From Notoacmeibacter marinus (lineage in GTDB: Bacteria > Pseudomonadota > Alphaproteobacteria > Rhizobiales > Rhizobiaceae): a stretch of DNA of 64,000 nucleotides. The stretch is from assembly GCF_002238045.1 (NCBI RefSeq), contig NZ_NBYO01000001.1, positions 682,001 through 746,000 of the forward strand, read 5' to 3'. The notes under the pieces are model-generated. The model did no database searches. It was not told where the DNA came from and saw only the letters and a program-made list of their open reading frames with translations. Positions 43,889 through 52,683 of this stretch are shown one piece after another. Both the position numbers and the translations under genes were made by a program. Position 1 is the stretch's first letter. The number at the start of each line of letters is the position of its first letter.

Positions 43889-45312
43889 GCTGGCCCTTCG
43901 GACAATCAGGCGGGTCCGCTTCCAAGGGCGCGATCGATCCGGAAGGCCGGCGTCTTCTCGGCACAACCTTCGAAGGCGAGCCGATCTTCGCGCCGAAAGG
44001 TCATTCGCTACTTCTGAGCGCAAACGGTGGAGGAAAGACCACGTCGGGCGCGATGCCTTGGCTCTATTCTCTGCTATCCTCGTCCAACAGACCAGCTGTC
44101 CTCGCCTTCGACAGTAAGGATGGCGAGATGGCCCATCAGGCCGCGCCGATGATCGCCGGGCTCGGTATTCCGGTCGCGGTTCTCGACGATATGGGCGTGA
44201 TGGGACCGGACTGTCCTTATCGCGTATCGCTCAATCCGCTCGGCGGCGTCGTGGCGGCCCATCGCCACCATGGCATGGATCTCGTCTTCGCCTCCGAGAA
44301 CGCCAACCAGGCGTTCATCGCCGATCCGCCGGACGATGCCCGGAACCAGTATTTTAGGGATCAGCCCCGAACACTCATCGAGTTCGTGACCTTTGCGCTC
44401 CTCAAGCGCAATCCAAGGCTTGCGACGCCCGGCGGCGTCTGGGCTCTGATCGCCAATCCGGAGCTGCTGCTGAAGGTCGCCGCCGTCGAAGCCGATGAGG
44501 GCGACGAGATGCTGAAGGCGCTCGCCATGGACGTCATCGGCATGGCGCAGCATGAGCATTGGCCGCAGCACCGCGCCGCCGCGCTGAAGGCGCTCCGGAT
44601 CTTCGCCGCCGGCACGCGCCTGCATGAAGCCGGCCTCGACGCGACGACCACCCATGCGGAGTTGATCCGCCAGCGTGCCGTCATTTTCTTATGCGGCCCG
44701 CAGGCCTTCATGAGCCGGATCGGCGCCTATTACGCGCTGCATATCCTCGCCTTCAACGATGCGTTGTACGTCGGCGCCGGGCCGCTGGCGATGATCGCAG
44801 ACGAGTTCACCAATGCGCCGCTGAAGCCTTTGGTGGAAGCCCTGACGACATTGCGCGCCTATGGCGGCGAATTCCATATGATCGCGCAATCGCGCTCGGA
44901 GATCGAGCGGCGCTTCGGTCGCCTGGAAACCCAGACCATCGAAGAGAATGCCATCGTCAAGCAATGGTTCGGCTTCTCCTCTTTCGAAGAGGCGGAACGG
45001 GTCTCCAAGGCAATGGGCGAAGCGATGGTCGTCTCGTCAAGCCTTTCGACCGACGATCAGGAACTGCGCCTTCAGAGCAGCTACCAGACCGGCAAGGAAG
45101 CGATGATGAGTCCGGCGGCGCTGATGGCGATGCCGGAGAACGAGTTTCTGTACCACATCAAGTGTCTCGGCTTCGGCCGTGGGTTGAAGACGCCGATGCA
45201 GACCATCGCGCCTTATTGCCACCGGATCGGCCCAAACCCGCTGGAGGGCGGGATTTTGCCGCCCGATCCGAAGATCACGCTTCGCACACCGAACACGGAG
45301 ACGGTCCGATGA
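43885..45312 (+). CDS. VirD4/TraG-like coupling ATPase
   Basis: 475 residues, GTG start. Walker A SANGGGKTTSGAMPW near residue 46-60 and the following VLAFDSKDGEMAHQAAP match the conjugative DNA transfer (TraG/VirD4, TraM-recognition) family. A Walker B-like MIADEFTNAPLKPLVEAL lies near 302, followed by the arginine-finger region IAQSRSEIERRFG. It lacks the two N-terminal membrane helices of standard VirD4, which may be supplied by the small upstream proteins. It would dock the relaxase-DNA complex to a secretion channel; no channel genes are in the element. Confidence 0.86.
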   Translation: MSWPFGQSGGSASKGAIDPEGRRLLGTTFEGEPIFAPKGHSLLLSANGGGKTTSGAMPWLYSLLSSSNRPAVLAFDSKDGEMAHQAAPMIAGLGIPVAVLDDMGVMGPDCPYRVSLNPLGGVVAAHRHHGMDLVFASENANQAFIADPPDDARNQYFRDQPRTLIEFVTFALLKRNPRLATPGGVWALIANPELLLKVAAVEADEGDEMLKALAMDVIGMAQHEHWPQHRAAALKALRIFAAGTRLHEAGLDATTTHAELIRQRAVIFLCGPQAFMSRIGAYYALHILAFNDALYVGAGPLAMIADEFTNAPLKPLVEALTTLRAYGGEFHMIAQSRSEIERRFGRLETQTIEENAIVKQWFGFSSFEEAERVSKAMGEAMVVSSSLSTDDQELRLQSSYQTGKEAMMSPAALMAMPENEFLYHIKCLGFGRGLKTPMQTIAPYCHRIGPNPLEGGILPPDPKITLRTPNTETVR

Positions 45313-45569
45313 TGACCATTCGCTATCTCGCGCTGTTCCTGTGGCTCGCCGTCCCGGCGGCCGCCTATGGCGTTTATGCGGCCATCGGCCTGCCGCATAT
45401 GATCGTCGGCTACACCTTCGAGAACAATGGCGCGCCCTTCGACCTGACGGTGAAGCGCCATTACGTCACCTGCACCTTTATCGGCCCCTATGGCGCCCAC
45501 ACCCGTCCGGCGGAAGACGGACGATGCGCGTGGGTCCGGTTCTTCAAAAGCAAGGAGGCCGCTCAATGA
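45309..45569 (+). CDS. Small exported or membrane-anchored protein
   Basis: 86 residues beginning MMTIRYLALFLWLAVPAAAY, one N-terminal membrane or signal segment, then a short beta-rich domain with two cysteines (HYVTCTFIGPYG and DGRCAWVRFF). It overlaps the coupling-ATPase stop by four bases (ATGA). No family recognised. Confidence 0.7.
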   Translation: MMTIRYLALFLWLAVPAAAYGVYAAIGLPHMIVGYTFENNGAPFDLTVKRHYVTCTFIGPYGAHTRPAEDGRCAWVRFFKSKEAAQ

Positions 45570-45829
45570 ATGGAGCGCAGCGAATAGGCCGCCAATGGCT
45601 CCGGGATGGTGTGTTTGAGACCAAGGATTCGTGTGAGTTCGATACGCGCCAGTTCCTTCAGTCCACCGAGGACATCTGCGGTCGGCACCAGTCCCCTGGC
45701 GATCTGGCTGTCGCAATCGCCGCGGTCCGGCAACATCAGATTGTAGGGCGCAACCGCCTCCCAGAAGGCGAGGTAGTCGAGCGGTGCGAGCCACTCGCGC
45801 AATTCCTGAATGTCTTCGAATACGGCCAT
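45563..45829 (-). CDS. Hypothetical protein on the opposite strand inside the backbone
   Basis: 88 residues from the ATG at 45829, beginning MAVFEDIQELREWLAPLDYL and ending YSLRSIH. The composition is protein-like and acidic: DYLAFWEAVAPYNLML then DRGDCDSQIARG. It fills the gap between two plus-strand genes and is convergent with the upstream one, overlapping it by seven bases. Function unknown; it may be a regulator. Confidence 0.6.
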   Translation of the reverse strand: MAVFEDIQELREWLAPLDYLAFWEAVAPYNLMLPDRGDCDSQIARGLVPTADVLGGLKELARIELTRILGLKHTIPEPLAAYSLRSIH

Positions 45830-45891
45830 ATCGACAGAATACCAAATCGCTTGATTGGAAAGCAATTTTTGCTGTCACAGGAGGCTTTGCC

Positions 45892-46371
45892 ATGCCGCCC
45901 AGCATAGGGGAGCAGCTGAGGGCGACCTTCGATCTCGCCGTCCGGCGCCATGAGGCGAAGGTGCTGACGGATCCGCGGGACTGGGCAAGGGTCACGGACA
46001 TCACAAACCGCCACAGAACCGCCCGCGAGGACATCGAGCGGCTCTATCTTGAAGAGTATGATCAGCGTGTCGAACGGGCGCTCGCGGACATCAACGATGA
46101 AGGGGCGAATAAGACCTACGACCATCCCGTACCAGAGGGTGCGGATGACGCGGCGAGTGGCGAGACAGGTACGGTCCAGGCCCGCCGCCGGGTGAAGCAG
46201 GAGCACGAACAGACGCTGCTGCAGATCGACCGCACCGAAGAGGCCGAAATCGCCGATCTCCTGGACGATGCCAGGAGCCGCAATGCGGTCAAGGATGTGG
46301 CGCGCGATCATTTTTACGACGTCGCGGACCGGCGAAAGCTCCCCGACCGGCGCGCGCCGAACAGAAGCTAG
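45892..46371 (+). CDS. Hypothetical coiled-coil protein
   Basis: 159 residues starting MPPSIGEQLRATFDLAVRR, with AGGAGG seven bases before the ATG, which decides this start over the open frame further left. Highly charged helices throughout, with no cysteine and no membrane segment. Family unknown; co-directional with the next gene 14 bases away. Confidence 0.68.
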   Translation: MPPSIGEQLRATFDLAVRRHEAKVLTDPRDWARVTDITNRHRTAREDIERLYLEEYDQRVERALADINDEGANKTYDHPVPEGADDAASGETGTVQARRRVKQEHEQTLLQIDRTEEAEIADLLDDARSRNAVKDVARDHFYDVADRRKLPDRRAPNRS

Positions 46372-46385
46372 TCAGAAAGGACAGG

Positions 46386-46994
46386 ATGATGGCCGACAAT
46401 GACCGCAATGCCCATGACGAAGCCCGGAACAGCTTTACCGGCCGGACGCTGACCGACAGCCAGTTCGAAGAGGCCTGGCTGGTCTCGCAGATCATCGAGC
46501 GGGAAATCCACAAGACCGGCTCCTTCCGCGAGCCGCTGACCGATTATGCGCATGCCTTCTCACGATCCGAACGCTTCGATGCGGTCAGGGGCGAGACCAT
46601 CATCCGCGATATCTTCAAGGCGCGCACCGGGGAAACCATGAACCAGTTGCGCGAGACGCTCCTGCAGCGCGAAGTCCATTCGACGGAAGCGATGGAAAAT
46701 GACGCGCTCGAACAGGCGCGCTCGGTCACGGAGCGGATCAGGCAGGGCGACACGATGCCCTTCTACCGCGCCTATGATCTCGCGGCCGTCGAGATGGCGA
46801 ACGAATACGGCATCACCGAACAGGGCGCGAAATCCCTCATGAAGGAAACCTATAGGCTTTCCGAGGGCCGCGATCTCTATGAGGTCGGCAAGGAGATGGA
46901 AGCGGAATATCACACGCCGGTCCGTGAAGCCGAGCGGGCCGAACGCGCCATCGTCGCCGAACAGAAGCGCAGCAATCGAACGCCGGAACAGTGA
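46386..46994 (+). CDS. Hypothetical charged helical protein
   Basis: 202 residues, almost entirely helical and strongly charged, for example TDSQFEEAWLVSQIIEREI and EAERAERAIVAEQKR at the end. No membrane segment or known motif. It ends the plus-strand block; a promoter for the recombinase unit follows. Confidence 0.68.
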   Translation: MMADNDRNAHDEARNSFTGRTLTDSQFEEAWLVSQIIEREIHKTGSFREPLTDYAHAFSRSERFDAVRGETIIRDIFKARTGETMNQLRETLLQREVHSTEAMENDALEQARSVTERIRQGDTMPFYRAYDLAAVEMANEYGITEQGAKSLMKETYRLSEGRDLYEVGKEMEAEYHTPVREAERAERAIVAEQKRSNRTPEQ

Positions 46995-47052
46995 CGGCGC
47001 CGCCCGTGGCAGTTTCCATAAGATAACGCGTTGGTATATAAGAATAAAATCC

Positions 47053-47081
47053 TTGACACCGTCTCTGCGCCCCGCTACGAT
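47053..47081 (+). promoter_or_regulatory. Sigma-70-type promoter of the recombinase unit
   Basis: TTGACA at 47053-47058, a 17-base spacer, and TACGAT at 47076-47081. Spacing is ideal and both boxes are near consensus. It lies 60 bases before the ATG of the 140-residue gene that overlaps the recombinase start, and no other promoter-like pair stands out nearby. In the excised circle the same promoter would drive mobC and the relaxase. Confidence 0.72.
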
Positions 47082-47140
47082 GTTCTCTTTTTGTTTGCAC
47101 CCGAAAAGGAGAGCGACAACGCATAAGACAAGGAGTTGAT

Positions 47141-47563
47141 ATGAAGACCGCACCCCCACAAGAACCACCGAAACGACCGGGCCAGTCCGGCCCACCCCCT
47201 GAACAGACCATTGAGGCCAGAACCCCGCCGACGCTGACCATCGACTGGGATCGCTATGCCGCCCATCTCGACGATTGGGACGGCACCGACGAAGAGAAGC
47301 AGGAATTCCTCGAAACGCTGTTCGCGATCATCGCCGGCTTCGTCGATCTCGGCTTTCGGCTGCATCCGCTGCAGCAATGCGAGGATATCGATACCGATGC
47401 CGTGCCGGACCCATCATCCGAGCCCTGTGGGCCAAATGAGGAATTGCGTCGGATCATCGCCACCGAGATGCTAGACTCGGACATGCTCTCGTCCATCGCC
47501 CCATCCGACCTGCCCACCGACCATGCGAGCGCGCCCGCCGCCGATGGAGGCCGCCATGAGTGA
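47141..47563 (+). CDS. Hypothetical acidic protein preceding the recombinase
   Basis: 140 residues, AAGGAG site. A proline-rich disordered N-terminus (about 1-28) precedes a helical domain with DWDRYAAHLDDWDGTDEEKQ and LFAIIAGFVDLGFRLH. It overlaps the recombinase start by eight bases, so the two are translated together. It is small, acidic and next to a recombinase; a recombination directionality factor would suit this position, but such factors are usually basic and DNA-binding, so the role is open. Confidence 0.68.
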   Translation: MKTAPPQEPPKRPGQSGPPPEQTIEARTPPTLTIDWDRYAAHLDDWDGTDEEKQEFLETLFAIIAGFVDLGFRLHPLQQCEDIDTDAVPDPSSEPCGPNEELRRIIATEMLDSDMLSSIAPSDLPTDHASAPAADGGRHE

Positions 47564-49340
47564 CGTGATGCCGACAAAGGCGGTCATCTATTGCCGCGTG
47601 TCGTCCAAAGGCCAGCAATCGGACGGACACGGGCTGGAAAGCCAGGAGACACGCTGCCGCCAGCACGCGGCCGCGAAGGGGCTCGAAGTCGCCGCCGTCT
47701 TTCCCGACACGATCACCGGCGGCATCGACTTCATGAAACGGCCCGGCATGAAGGCGCTGCTCGCCTTCCTCGACGCCCAGCCGGACGAGCGCTTTACCGT
47801 CATCTTCGACGATCTGAAGCGCTTTGCCCGCGATACGCGCTTCCATCTCGATCTGCGCGATGCGTTCCGGGCGCGGCAAGCGACGATCGAATGCCTCAAC
47901 TTCAAGCTCGACGATACGCCCGAGGGTGAGTTCATCGAAACCATCATCGCCGCCCAGGGCGCGCTGGAGCGAAAGCAGAATGGCCGACAGGTCGCCCAGA
48001 AGATGCGCGCTCGGATGGAAAACGGCTACTGGATCCACAATCCGCCTGTCGGCTATGCGTACAAGACCGTGAAAGGCCATGGAAAGCTGCTCGTCGCGAA
48101 CGAGCCACTCGCATCCATCGTTCGCGATGCCTTCGAGGGTTACGCCGCAGGCCGGTTCCAGTCTCAGGCGGAAATCAAACGCTTCTTCGAGACCTTCCCG
48201 GAGTTCCCGCGCAACAGGGCGGGCAAGATCACCCAGCAGCGGGTCACCGATATCCTGACCCAGCCGCTCTATACCGGCCATATCTGCAGCGAGACCTATG
48301 GCCTCGACTGGCTCAAGGGCCATCATGAGCCGCTGATCTCCATCGCCACCTTCGACAAGGTCCAGGAGCGCCGGAACGGCATCGCCAAGCTCCCCGCCCG
48401 AAAGAACATCGGCAATGACTTCGTCCTGCGCGGCTTCGTCCATTGCGCCGAGTGCCAAAAGCCGCTGCGCAGTTCCTGGACGACGGGCTCGACCAAGCGC
48501 TATCCCTATTATCTCTGCCAAACCAAGGGCTGCGGCAGCTACGGCAAGTCCATCGCCCGCGACAAGATCGAGGGCGATGTCGCCGATATCGTCAAATCCA
48601 TGCAGCCGACACGAAAGCTGTTCGACCTCGCCGTGATGATGTTCCGCGACACATGGGAGCATCGCGCATCGCTCGCCGCGGACATCGTCAAATCCACCGA
48701 GAATCAGCTCCGCCACACCGAGAAGCAGATCGAGGGCCTGCTGACGCGTATTCTCGACGCGACCAACCCGACCGTCGTCCGCGCTTATGAAGACAGAATC
48801 GCCGGCCTTGAGCGCGACAAGCTGAAGCTCCGCGAAACCATGGCCCATCACGTCCCCGAAGCCGGAACGTTCGACCAGATGCTAGAACTGTCGCTCCGCT
48901 TCCTCGCAAACCCGTGGAAAATCTGGCAATCCGGCAATATCACCATGCGCCGGACCGTCCTGAGACTGGCCTTTGCCGAGCCGCTCAACTACCACCGGAA
49001 CGAGGGGCCTAGAACCCCGAAAACCACCTTGCCGTTCAAAGCCTTAGCAGGGGTTTTGGGGCAGGATATGAGATATGGTGCCCAGGAGAGGACTCGAACC
49101 TCCACACCCTTGCGAGTACCAGCACCTGAAGCTGGCGCGTCTACCAATTCCGCCACCTGGGCAATGTCGTATGGTCGTGCGCATCTAGACGGCAGCCGAT
49201 GCGGTGTCAACGTTCAAATCGCCACTTTTAAAGCGAAGCGCCTTTCGAACCGCATCGGTCTTTTGCCGGACCCGTCCGCCGGCTATTTCGACGACAGCGT
49301 TTCGCTTGCCGTCACGCGCGTATCGGCCCCAAGCTCATAG
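47556..49340 (+). CDS. Large serine recombinase (element integrase) with host-derived C-terminal tail
   Basis: 594 residues in the integrated state, start ATG at 47556 after GGAGG. The catalytic domain has [13 protein letters not shown] with Ser16, and [15 protein letters not shown] recombinase domain contains [13 protein letters not shown]; a zinc ribbon carries [11 protein letters not shown] and [12 protein letters not shown] (about 296-325); a coiled coil follows (about 370-440). The frame then crosses the right attachment repeat at codons D-M-R-Y-G-A and continues antisense through tRNA-Leu and into the end of gpmA, giving an artificial tail [16 protein letters not shown] and more. In the circular form the tail would be 64 element-encoded residues instead (573 in all). 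Confidence 0.9.
   Translation: MSDVMPTKAVIYCRVSSKGQQSDGHGLESQETRCRQHAAAKGLEVAAVFPDTITGGIDFMKRPGMKALLAFLDAQPDERFTVIFDDLKRFARDTRFHLDLRDAFRARQATIECLNFKLDDTPEGEFIETIIAAQGALERKQNGRQVAQKMRARMENGYWIHNPPVGYAYKTVKGHGKLLVANEPLASIVRDAFEGYAAGRFQSQAEIKRFFETFPEFPRNRAGKITQQRVTDILTQPLYTGHICSETYGLDWLKGHHEPLISIATFDKVQERRNGIAKLPARKNIGNDFVLRGFVHCAECQKPLRSSWTTGSTKRYPYYLCQTKGCGSYGKSIARDKIEGDVADIVKSMQPTRKLFDLAVMMFRDTWEHRASLAADIVKSTENQLRHTEKQIEGLLTRILDATNPTVVRAYEDRIAGLERDKLKLRETMAHHVPEAGTFDQMLELSLRFLANPWKIWQSGNITMRRTVLRLAFAEPLNYHRNEGPRTPKTTLPFKALAGVLGQDMRYGAQERTRTSTPLRVPAPEAGASTNSATWAMSYGRAHLDGSRCGVNVQIATFKAKRLSNRIGLLPDPSAGYFDDSVSLAVTRVSAPSS
49075..49081. repeat. Right attachment repeat (attR) at tRNA-Leu 3' end
   Basis: ATGGTGC, identical to 12280-12286 and in the same codon phase. 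Its complement spans the last bases of the acceptor stem, A73 and CCA of tRNA-Leu, so the tRNA stays intact after insertion. To its left an imperfect inverted pair CCCCGAAAACC/GGTTTTGGGG (49016-49061) may be an integrase-binding arm. Confidence 0.8.
49076..49162 (-). tRNA. tRNA-Leu (anticodon CAG), CCA encoded
   Basis: Minus strand, 87 bases including CCA. Acceptor stem GCCCAGG/CCTGGGC, D region GGAATTGGTAGACGCG, anticodon stem CCAGC/GCTGG with loop TTCAGGT (anticodon at 49126-49128), a long class II variable arm, and the T arm GGTTCGAGTCC. It is the integration site of the element, which joins exactly at its 3' end and leaves it without its own terminator. Confidence 0.97.
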
Positions 49341-49906
49341 ATCAGCGGTACGCCCGTGGCGATCTCGAAACCGACGATCTCATCGCGGTTCAGCCGGTTC
49401 AGCACCATGCAGATGGAACGCAGCGAATTGCCATGCGCAGCGACGATCACATTCTTTCCGGCCATCACCTCCGGCAGAATGTCGGTGACGAAATAGGGCA
49501 GCGTCCGCGCCAGCGTGTCCTTGAGGCTTTCACCGCCGGGCGGCGGCACGTCGTAGCTGCGACGCCAGATGTGAACTTGCTCCTCACCCCACTTGTCGCG
49601 CGCATCGTCCTTGTTGAGACCCGCCAGATCGCCATAGTCACGCTCGTTCAGCGCCAGATCCCTTCGGGTCTCCAGATCGGTCTGGCCGAGCTCTTTCAGG
49701 ATGAGGCTCAAAGTGCGCTGCGCCCGCGACAGTTCCGACGTGAAGGCCAGATCGAAGGAAAGGCCCTTATCCTTCAGCGCCACGCCCGCCGCTTTGGCCT
49801 CGGTCACACCCTTTTCGGTCAGATCCGGGTCTTTCCAGCCGGTGAAGAGATTCTTGAGATTCCATTCGCTTTGGCCGTGACGAACGAGAACGAGAGTGCC
49901 GGGCAT
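49283..49906 (-). CDS. gpmA: 2,3-bisphosphoglycerate-dependent phosphoglycerate mutase
   Basis: 207 residues. The phosphohistidine motif [15 protein letters not shown] (His10), the acid/base region [20 protein letters not shown] and the second histidine in [12 protein letters not shown] are all present. It interconverts 3- and 2-phosphoglycerate in glycolysis and gluconeogenesis. At 207 residues it is the shorter alphaproteobacterial form. It follows dapB on the same strand with a 48-base gap, and its last bases are overlapped antisense by the recombinase read-through frame. Confidence 0.95.
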   Translation of the reverse strand: MPGTLVLVRHGQSEWNLKNLFTGWKDPDLTEKGVTEAKAAGVALKDKGLSFDLAFTSELSRAQRTLSLILKELGQTDLETRRDLALNERDYGDLAGLNKDDARDKWGEEQVHIWRRSYDVPPPGGESLKDTLARTLPYFVTDILPEVMAGKNVIVAAHGNSLRSICMVLNRLNRDEIVGFEIATGVPLIYELGADTRVTASETLSSK

Positions 49907-49954
49907 AGTCGAGTTTCCTTGATTTCGAATTGCATTCAGAACCGGTGAGGCGCG

Positions 49955-50758
49955 CTACGATCTAAGCCCCAGAACGTCGATCATGGAATAGAGGCCGGGC
50001 GGGCGGCCATGGGCCCATAACGCCGCCGCCACTGCGCCGCGAGCGAAAATCGCCCGGTCTTCGGCATGGTGCGACAGAGTAATCCGTTCGCCCGCCCCGG
50101 CCATGATAACCGAATGATCGCCCACCACCGAGCCGCCCCGGAGCGTGGCGAAGCCAATCGCGCCGTCGGGCCGTGGGCCGGTCTGGCCATCGCGGCCGCG
50201 CACGGCATGGTCGGCCAGCACGATACCGCGCCCCTCTGCTGCCGCTTCGCCAAGAAGAAGCGCCGTGCCGGACGGGGCGTCGACCTTGTGCCTATGGTGC
50301 ATTTCGAGCACTTCGATGTCGAAACTCTCCGGCAGCGCCTTCGCCGCCTGGCGCACAAGCTCCGCCAGAAGATTGACGCCAAGGCTCATATTGCCGCTCT
50401 TCACGATGGTGGCGCGTTGCGCGGCGGTCTGCAACGCATCTTCGTGCTGCGTTTCGAAGCCGGTCGTTCCAATCACATGAACGCGGCCCGCTTCTGCCAG
50501 GGCGCCGGCAAAACCTGTCGTCGCATCGGGCGCGGTGAAGTCCAGCAGTCCGTCGGACGTTGCGATGGCCTCGTCGAGGTCGTCGGTGATCGGCACGCCG
50601 TTCCGGCCGAGACCGGTCCGTTCGCCGGAATCGGCGCCGATGGCGTCCGCGCCCTCACGTTCGAAAGCAGCCGCCAGCACCACATCGTCCCGCTCGGCGA
50701 TGGCGCGGATCAGAGCAGCGCCCATCCGTCCCCCGGCGCCGGCCACGGCCAGTCTCAT
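49955..50758 (-). CDS. dapB: 4-hydroxy-tetrahydrodipicolinate reductase
   Basis: 267 residues. The NAD(P)H-binding [10 protein letters not shown] motif opens the protein, and the catalytic signature [18 protein letters not shown] (two histidines, lysine, PSGT) lies near residue 150. It makes tetrahydrodipicolinate for lysine and diaminopimelate. The frame is open 21 codons further upstream, but the ATG at 50758 starts the canonical [10 protein letters not shown]. It lies between the ABC exporter gene and gpmA on the same strand, likely one operon. Confidence 0.95.
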   Translation of the reverse strand: MRLAVAGAGGRMGAALIRAIAERDDVVLAAAFEREGADAIGADSGERTGLGRNGVPITDDLDEAIATSDGLLDFTAPDATTGFAGALAEAGRVHVIGTTGFETQHEDALQTAAQRATIVKSGNMSLGVNLLAELVRQAAKALPESFDIEVLEMHHRHKVDAPSGTALLLGEAAAEGRGIVLADHAVRGRDGQTGPRPDGAIGFATLRGGSVVGDHSVIMAGAGERITLSHHAEDRAIFARGAVAAALWAHGRPPGLYSMIDVLGLRS

Positions 50759-50777
50759 TGGTTCCAAGCCCGTTCTC

Positions 50778-52604
50778 CTATTCGGCGGCGTCACTGGCCA
50801 GGTCGAGGGCCGGACCCTCACGCATCTGGCGATAACGGCGATAAAGACCGTTCGGCACCGCCATCAACTCGGCATGAGCGCCCTGTTCGACGACCCGGCC
50901 ATCTTCCATGACCGCGATACGGTCGGCATTCTGCACGGTCGACAGACGGTGGGCCACGACGATTGTGGTGCGGCCCTTCATCACCTGTTCCAGCGCGTCC
51001 TGCACGCGCTTTTCCGATTCATTGTCGAGCGCGCTGGTGGCCTCATCCAGCAGCAGGATGGGCGTATTGCGGACGATGGCCCGCGCGATGGAAAGGCGCT
51101 GGCGCTGTCCGCCGGAAAGCGACGTTCCGTTTTCACCGAGCGGCGTGTCGTACCCTTCCGGAAGCCCCGAGATGAACTCGTCAGCATTGGCGAGGCGGGC
51201 GGCTTCGCGCACCTCCTCGTCGGTGGCGTCGGGACGGCCATGGCGGATATTGTCGGCCACCGAGCCTTCGAAGAGATAAGGGTGCTGGCTGACATAGGCG
51301 ATCGAACTGCGCAGCGAGGATTTCGTCACTTCGGCCACGCTCTGACCATCGATGAGAATGCGGCCCCCATCCAGATCGAAGAAGCGTAGAAGGAGGGTGA
51401 TCAGGGTGGACTTGCCCGCGCCGGAGCGACCGATGATCGCAACGGTGTCGCCCGCGGGAACATCCAGTGTCAGCCCTTTCAGGACCGGTCTTTCCTTCCC
51501 GTAGCCGAACCAGACATCTTCGAAACGAATATGACCTTCGCGGACCACCAGATCGAAGCTGCCGACCGCATCCCTTTGCGCCGGTTCCAGATCGAGAAGC
51601 TCGTAGACCATACGCGCGTTGACGATCGCCTTTTCCAGGACGATCTGGCTCTTGGCGAGCTTCTTGGCCGGCTCGTAGGCGAGAAGCATGGCGGCGATGA
51701 AGGAGGCCATCGAGCCAGGCGGTACGCCGGCCGCGATCGACCGCGTAGCGGTGAACCAGACGGCAATGGCGATAGCCGCGCCGATGATAAGATCGGTGAT
51801 GGGCGAAGCGCGCTCGCTGATCCGCGCGACCTTGTTGGCCTGGCGCTCGACTTTGTCGTTCAACTGATGGAACTGCTCGCGCAGACGCGGTTCCATGGTG
51901 AAGGCCTTGACCACAGCAATGCCCTGAACCGTCTCCTGAATGGTGCCGAAAAGGCTGGAGACGGTGCCGACATTGCGGCGCACTTCCTTGCGCAGCCGTC
52001 TCATCAGCCGGTTGAGAAGGAAGAAGAGGACCGGGCCGACAAGAAGAACGGCGACCGTCAGGCCAGGCTCCTGATAGACCATCACACCGACCAGCCCGAG
52101 CAGCGTGATAATGTCGCGCGAAACAGTGACAAGCGCGGTGTTCAGAACCGACCGGATGCCATTGATATTGGTGTTGATGCGCGCGGTCAGCGTCCCGGAA
52201 CGGTCCGACATGTGAAAGCGCATGTCGAGGGCCAGAAGGTGCGCGAAGATCCGCCTCTGATAGCGGGCGACGACATTGTTGCCGACACGCGCCAGCAGGA
52301 TCGCCTGAAAATAGCCGGCGAGCGAGCGGACGGCGAAGGCAGCGAAGATGGCCGCAGCGATGATCGGGATGAGCGCGGTGTTTTCGCGCACGAAGATTTC
52401 GTCCACCACATCCTTGACGATGAAGGCGAGAAAGGCGGTCGCGCCGGATGCCAGCGCCAGGCAGAGGCCGGCCAGAAGGTAGGTCCGCAGATGATGGCGG
52501 AAATTCTCGGCGAAGATGCGTTTCAGCACGGCCAGGCTGGCCGTTTCGCCAAGACCGCTTTCTCGTCGCTTCGCCTGCATGGTGTTTGCGCTGCGCTTTC
52601 TCAT
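50778..52604 (-). CDS. MsbA-like ABC exporter (fused permease-ATPase)
   Basis: 608 residues (an ATG at 52580 is an alternative start). Six membrane segments occupy about residues 30-320, then the ATPase with Walker [15 protein letters not shown]-loop YVSQHPYLF, signature [15 protein letters not shown], Walker [13 protein letters not shown] and the H-loop VVAHRLSTV. The half-transporter would act as a homodimer, exporting lipid A-like or hydrophobic substrates. The linkage to dapB-gpmA (19-base gap) is common in Rhizobiales. Substrate is not certain. Confidence 0.9.
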   Translation of the reverse strand: MRKRSANTMQAKRRESGLGETASLAVLKRIFAENFRHHLRTYLLAGLCLALASGATAFLAFIVKDVVDEIFVRENTALIPIIAAAIFAAFAVRSLAGYFQAILLARVGNNVVARYQRRIFAHLLALDMRFHMSDRSGTLTARINTNINGIRSVLNTALVTVSRDIITLLGLVGVMVYQEPGLTVAVLLVGPVLFFLLNRLMRRLRKEVRRNVGTVSSLFGTIQETVQGIAVVKAFTMEPRLREQFHQLNDKVERQANKVARISERASPITDLIIGAAIAIAVWFTATRSIAAGVPPGSMASFIAAMLLAYEPAKKLAKSQIVLEKAIVNARMVYELLDLEPAQRDAVGSFDLVVREGHIRFEDVWFGYGKERPVLKGLTLDVPAGDTVAIIGRSGAGKSTLITLLLRFFDLDGGRILIDGQSVAEVTKSSLRSSIAYVSQHPYLFEGSVADNIRHGRPDATDEEVREAARLANADEFISGLPEGYDTPLGENGTSLSGGQRQRLSIARAIVRNTPILLLDEATSALDNESEKRVQDALEQVMKGRTTIVVAHRLSTVQNADRIAVMEDGRVVEQGAHAELMAVPNGLYRRYRQMREGPALDLASDAAE

Positions 52605-52683
52605 CGGGCCGTATCGGTGCGGGCGCTTCTAACGCCTGCTATGGCATTTGGCCATAGGGCGGCCCGTCACGGGAGCCGATACG

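Larger units (their letters stand above)
12280..49081. mobile_element. Integrative mobilizable element inserted at tRNA-Leu(CAG)
   Basis: About 36.8 kb between two copies of ATGGTGC. The left end carries mobC and a relaxase-helicase. The right part carries a VirD4/TraG-like coupling ATPase, several conserved unknown genes and a large serine recombinase whose frame enters the tRNA. No VirB-type channel proteins are visible, so transfer would need a helper apparatus; this is inference. The cargo is an immunity island (15962-19159, 22149-22853, 23445-36579), a resolvase, a HExxH peptidase pair and insertion-sequence remnants. The interior contains AT-rich patches (for example 34460-35000 and 40850-42370) unlike the flanking chromosome, which supports acquisition in pieces. 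Confidence 0.85.

Noticed and set aside
47454-48851. 465-codon minus-strand frame opposite the recombinase
   Set aside because: Leucine/alanine/glycine-rich shadow of a certain gene.
12280-49081. Full conjugative element (ICE) with its own type IV channel
   Set aside because: No VirB4, VirB11, VirB6-10 or pilin-like proteins were recognised, only a coupling ATPase.
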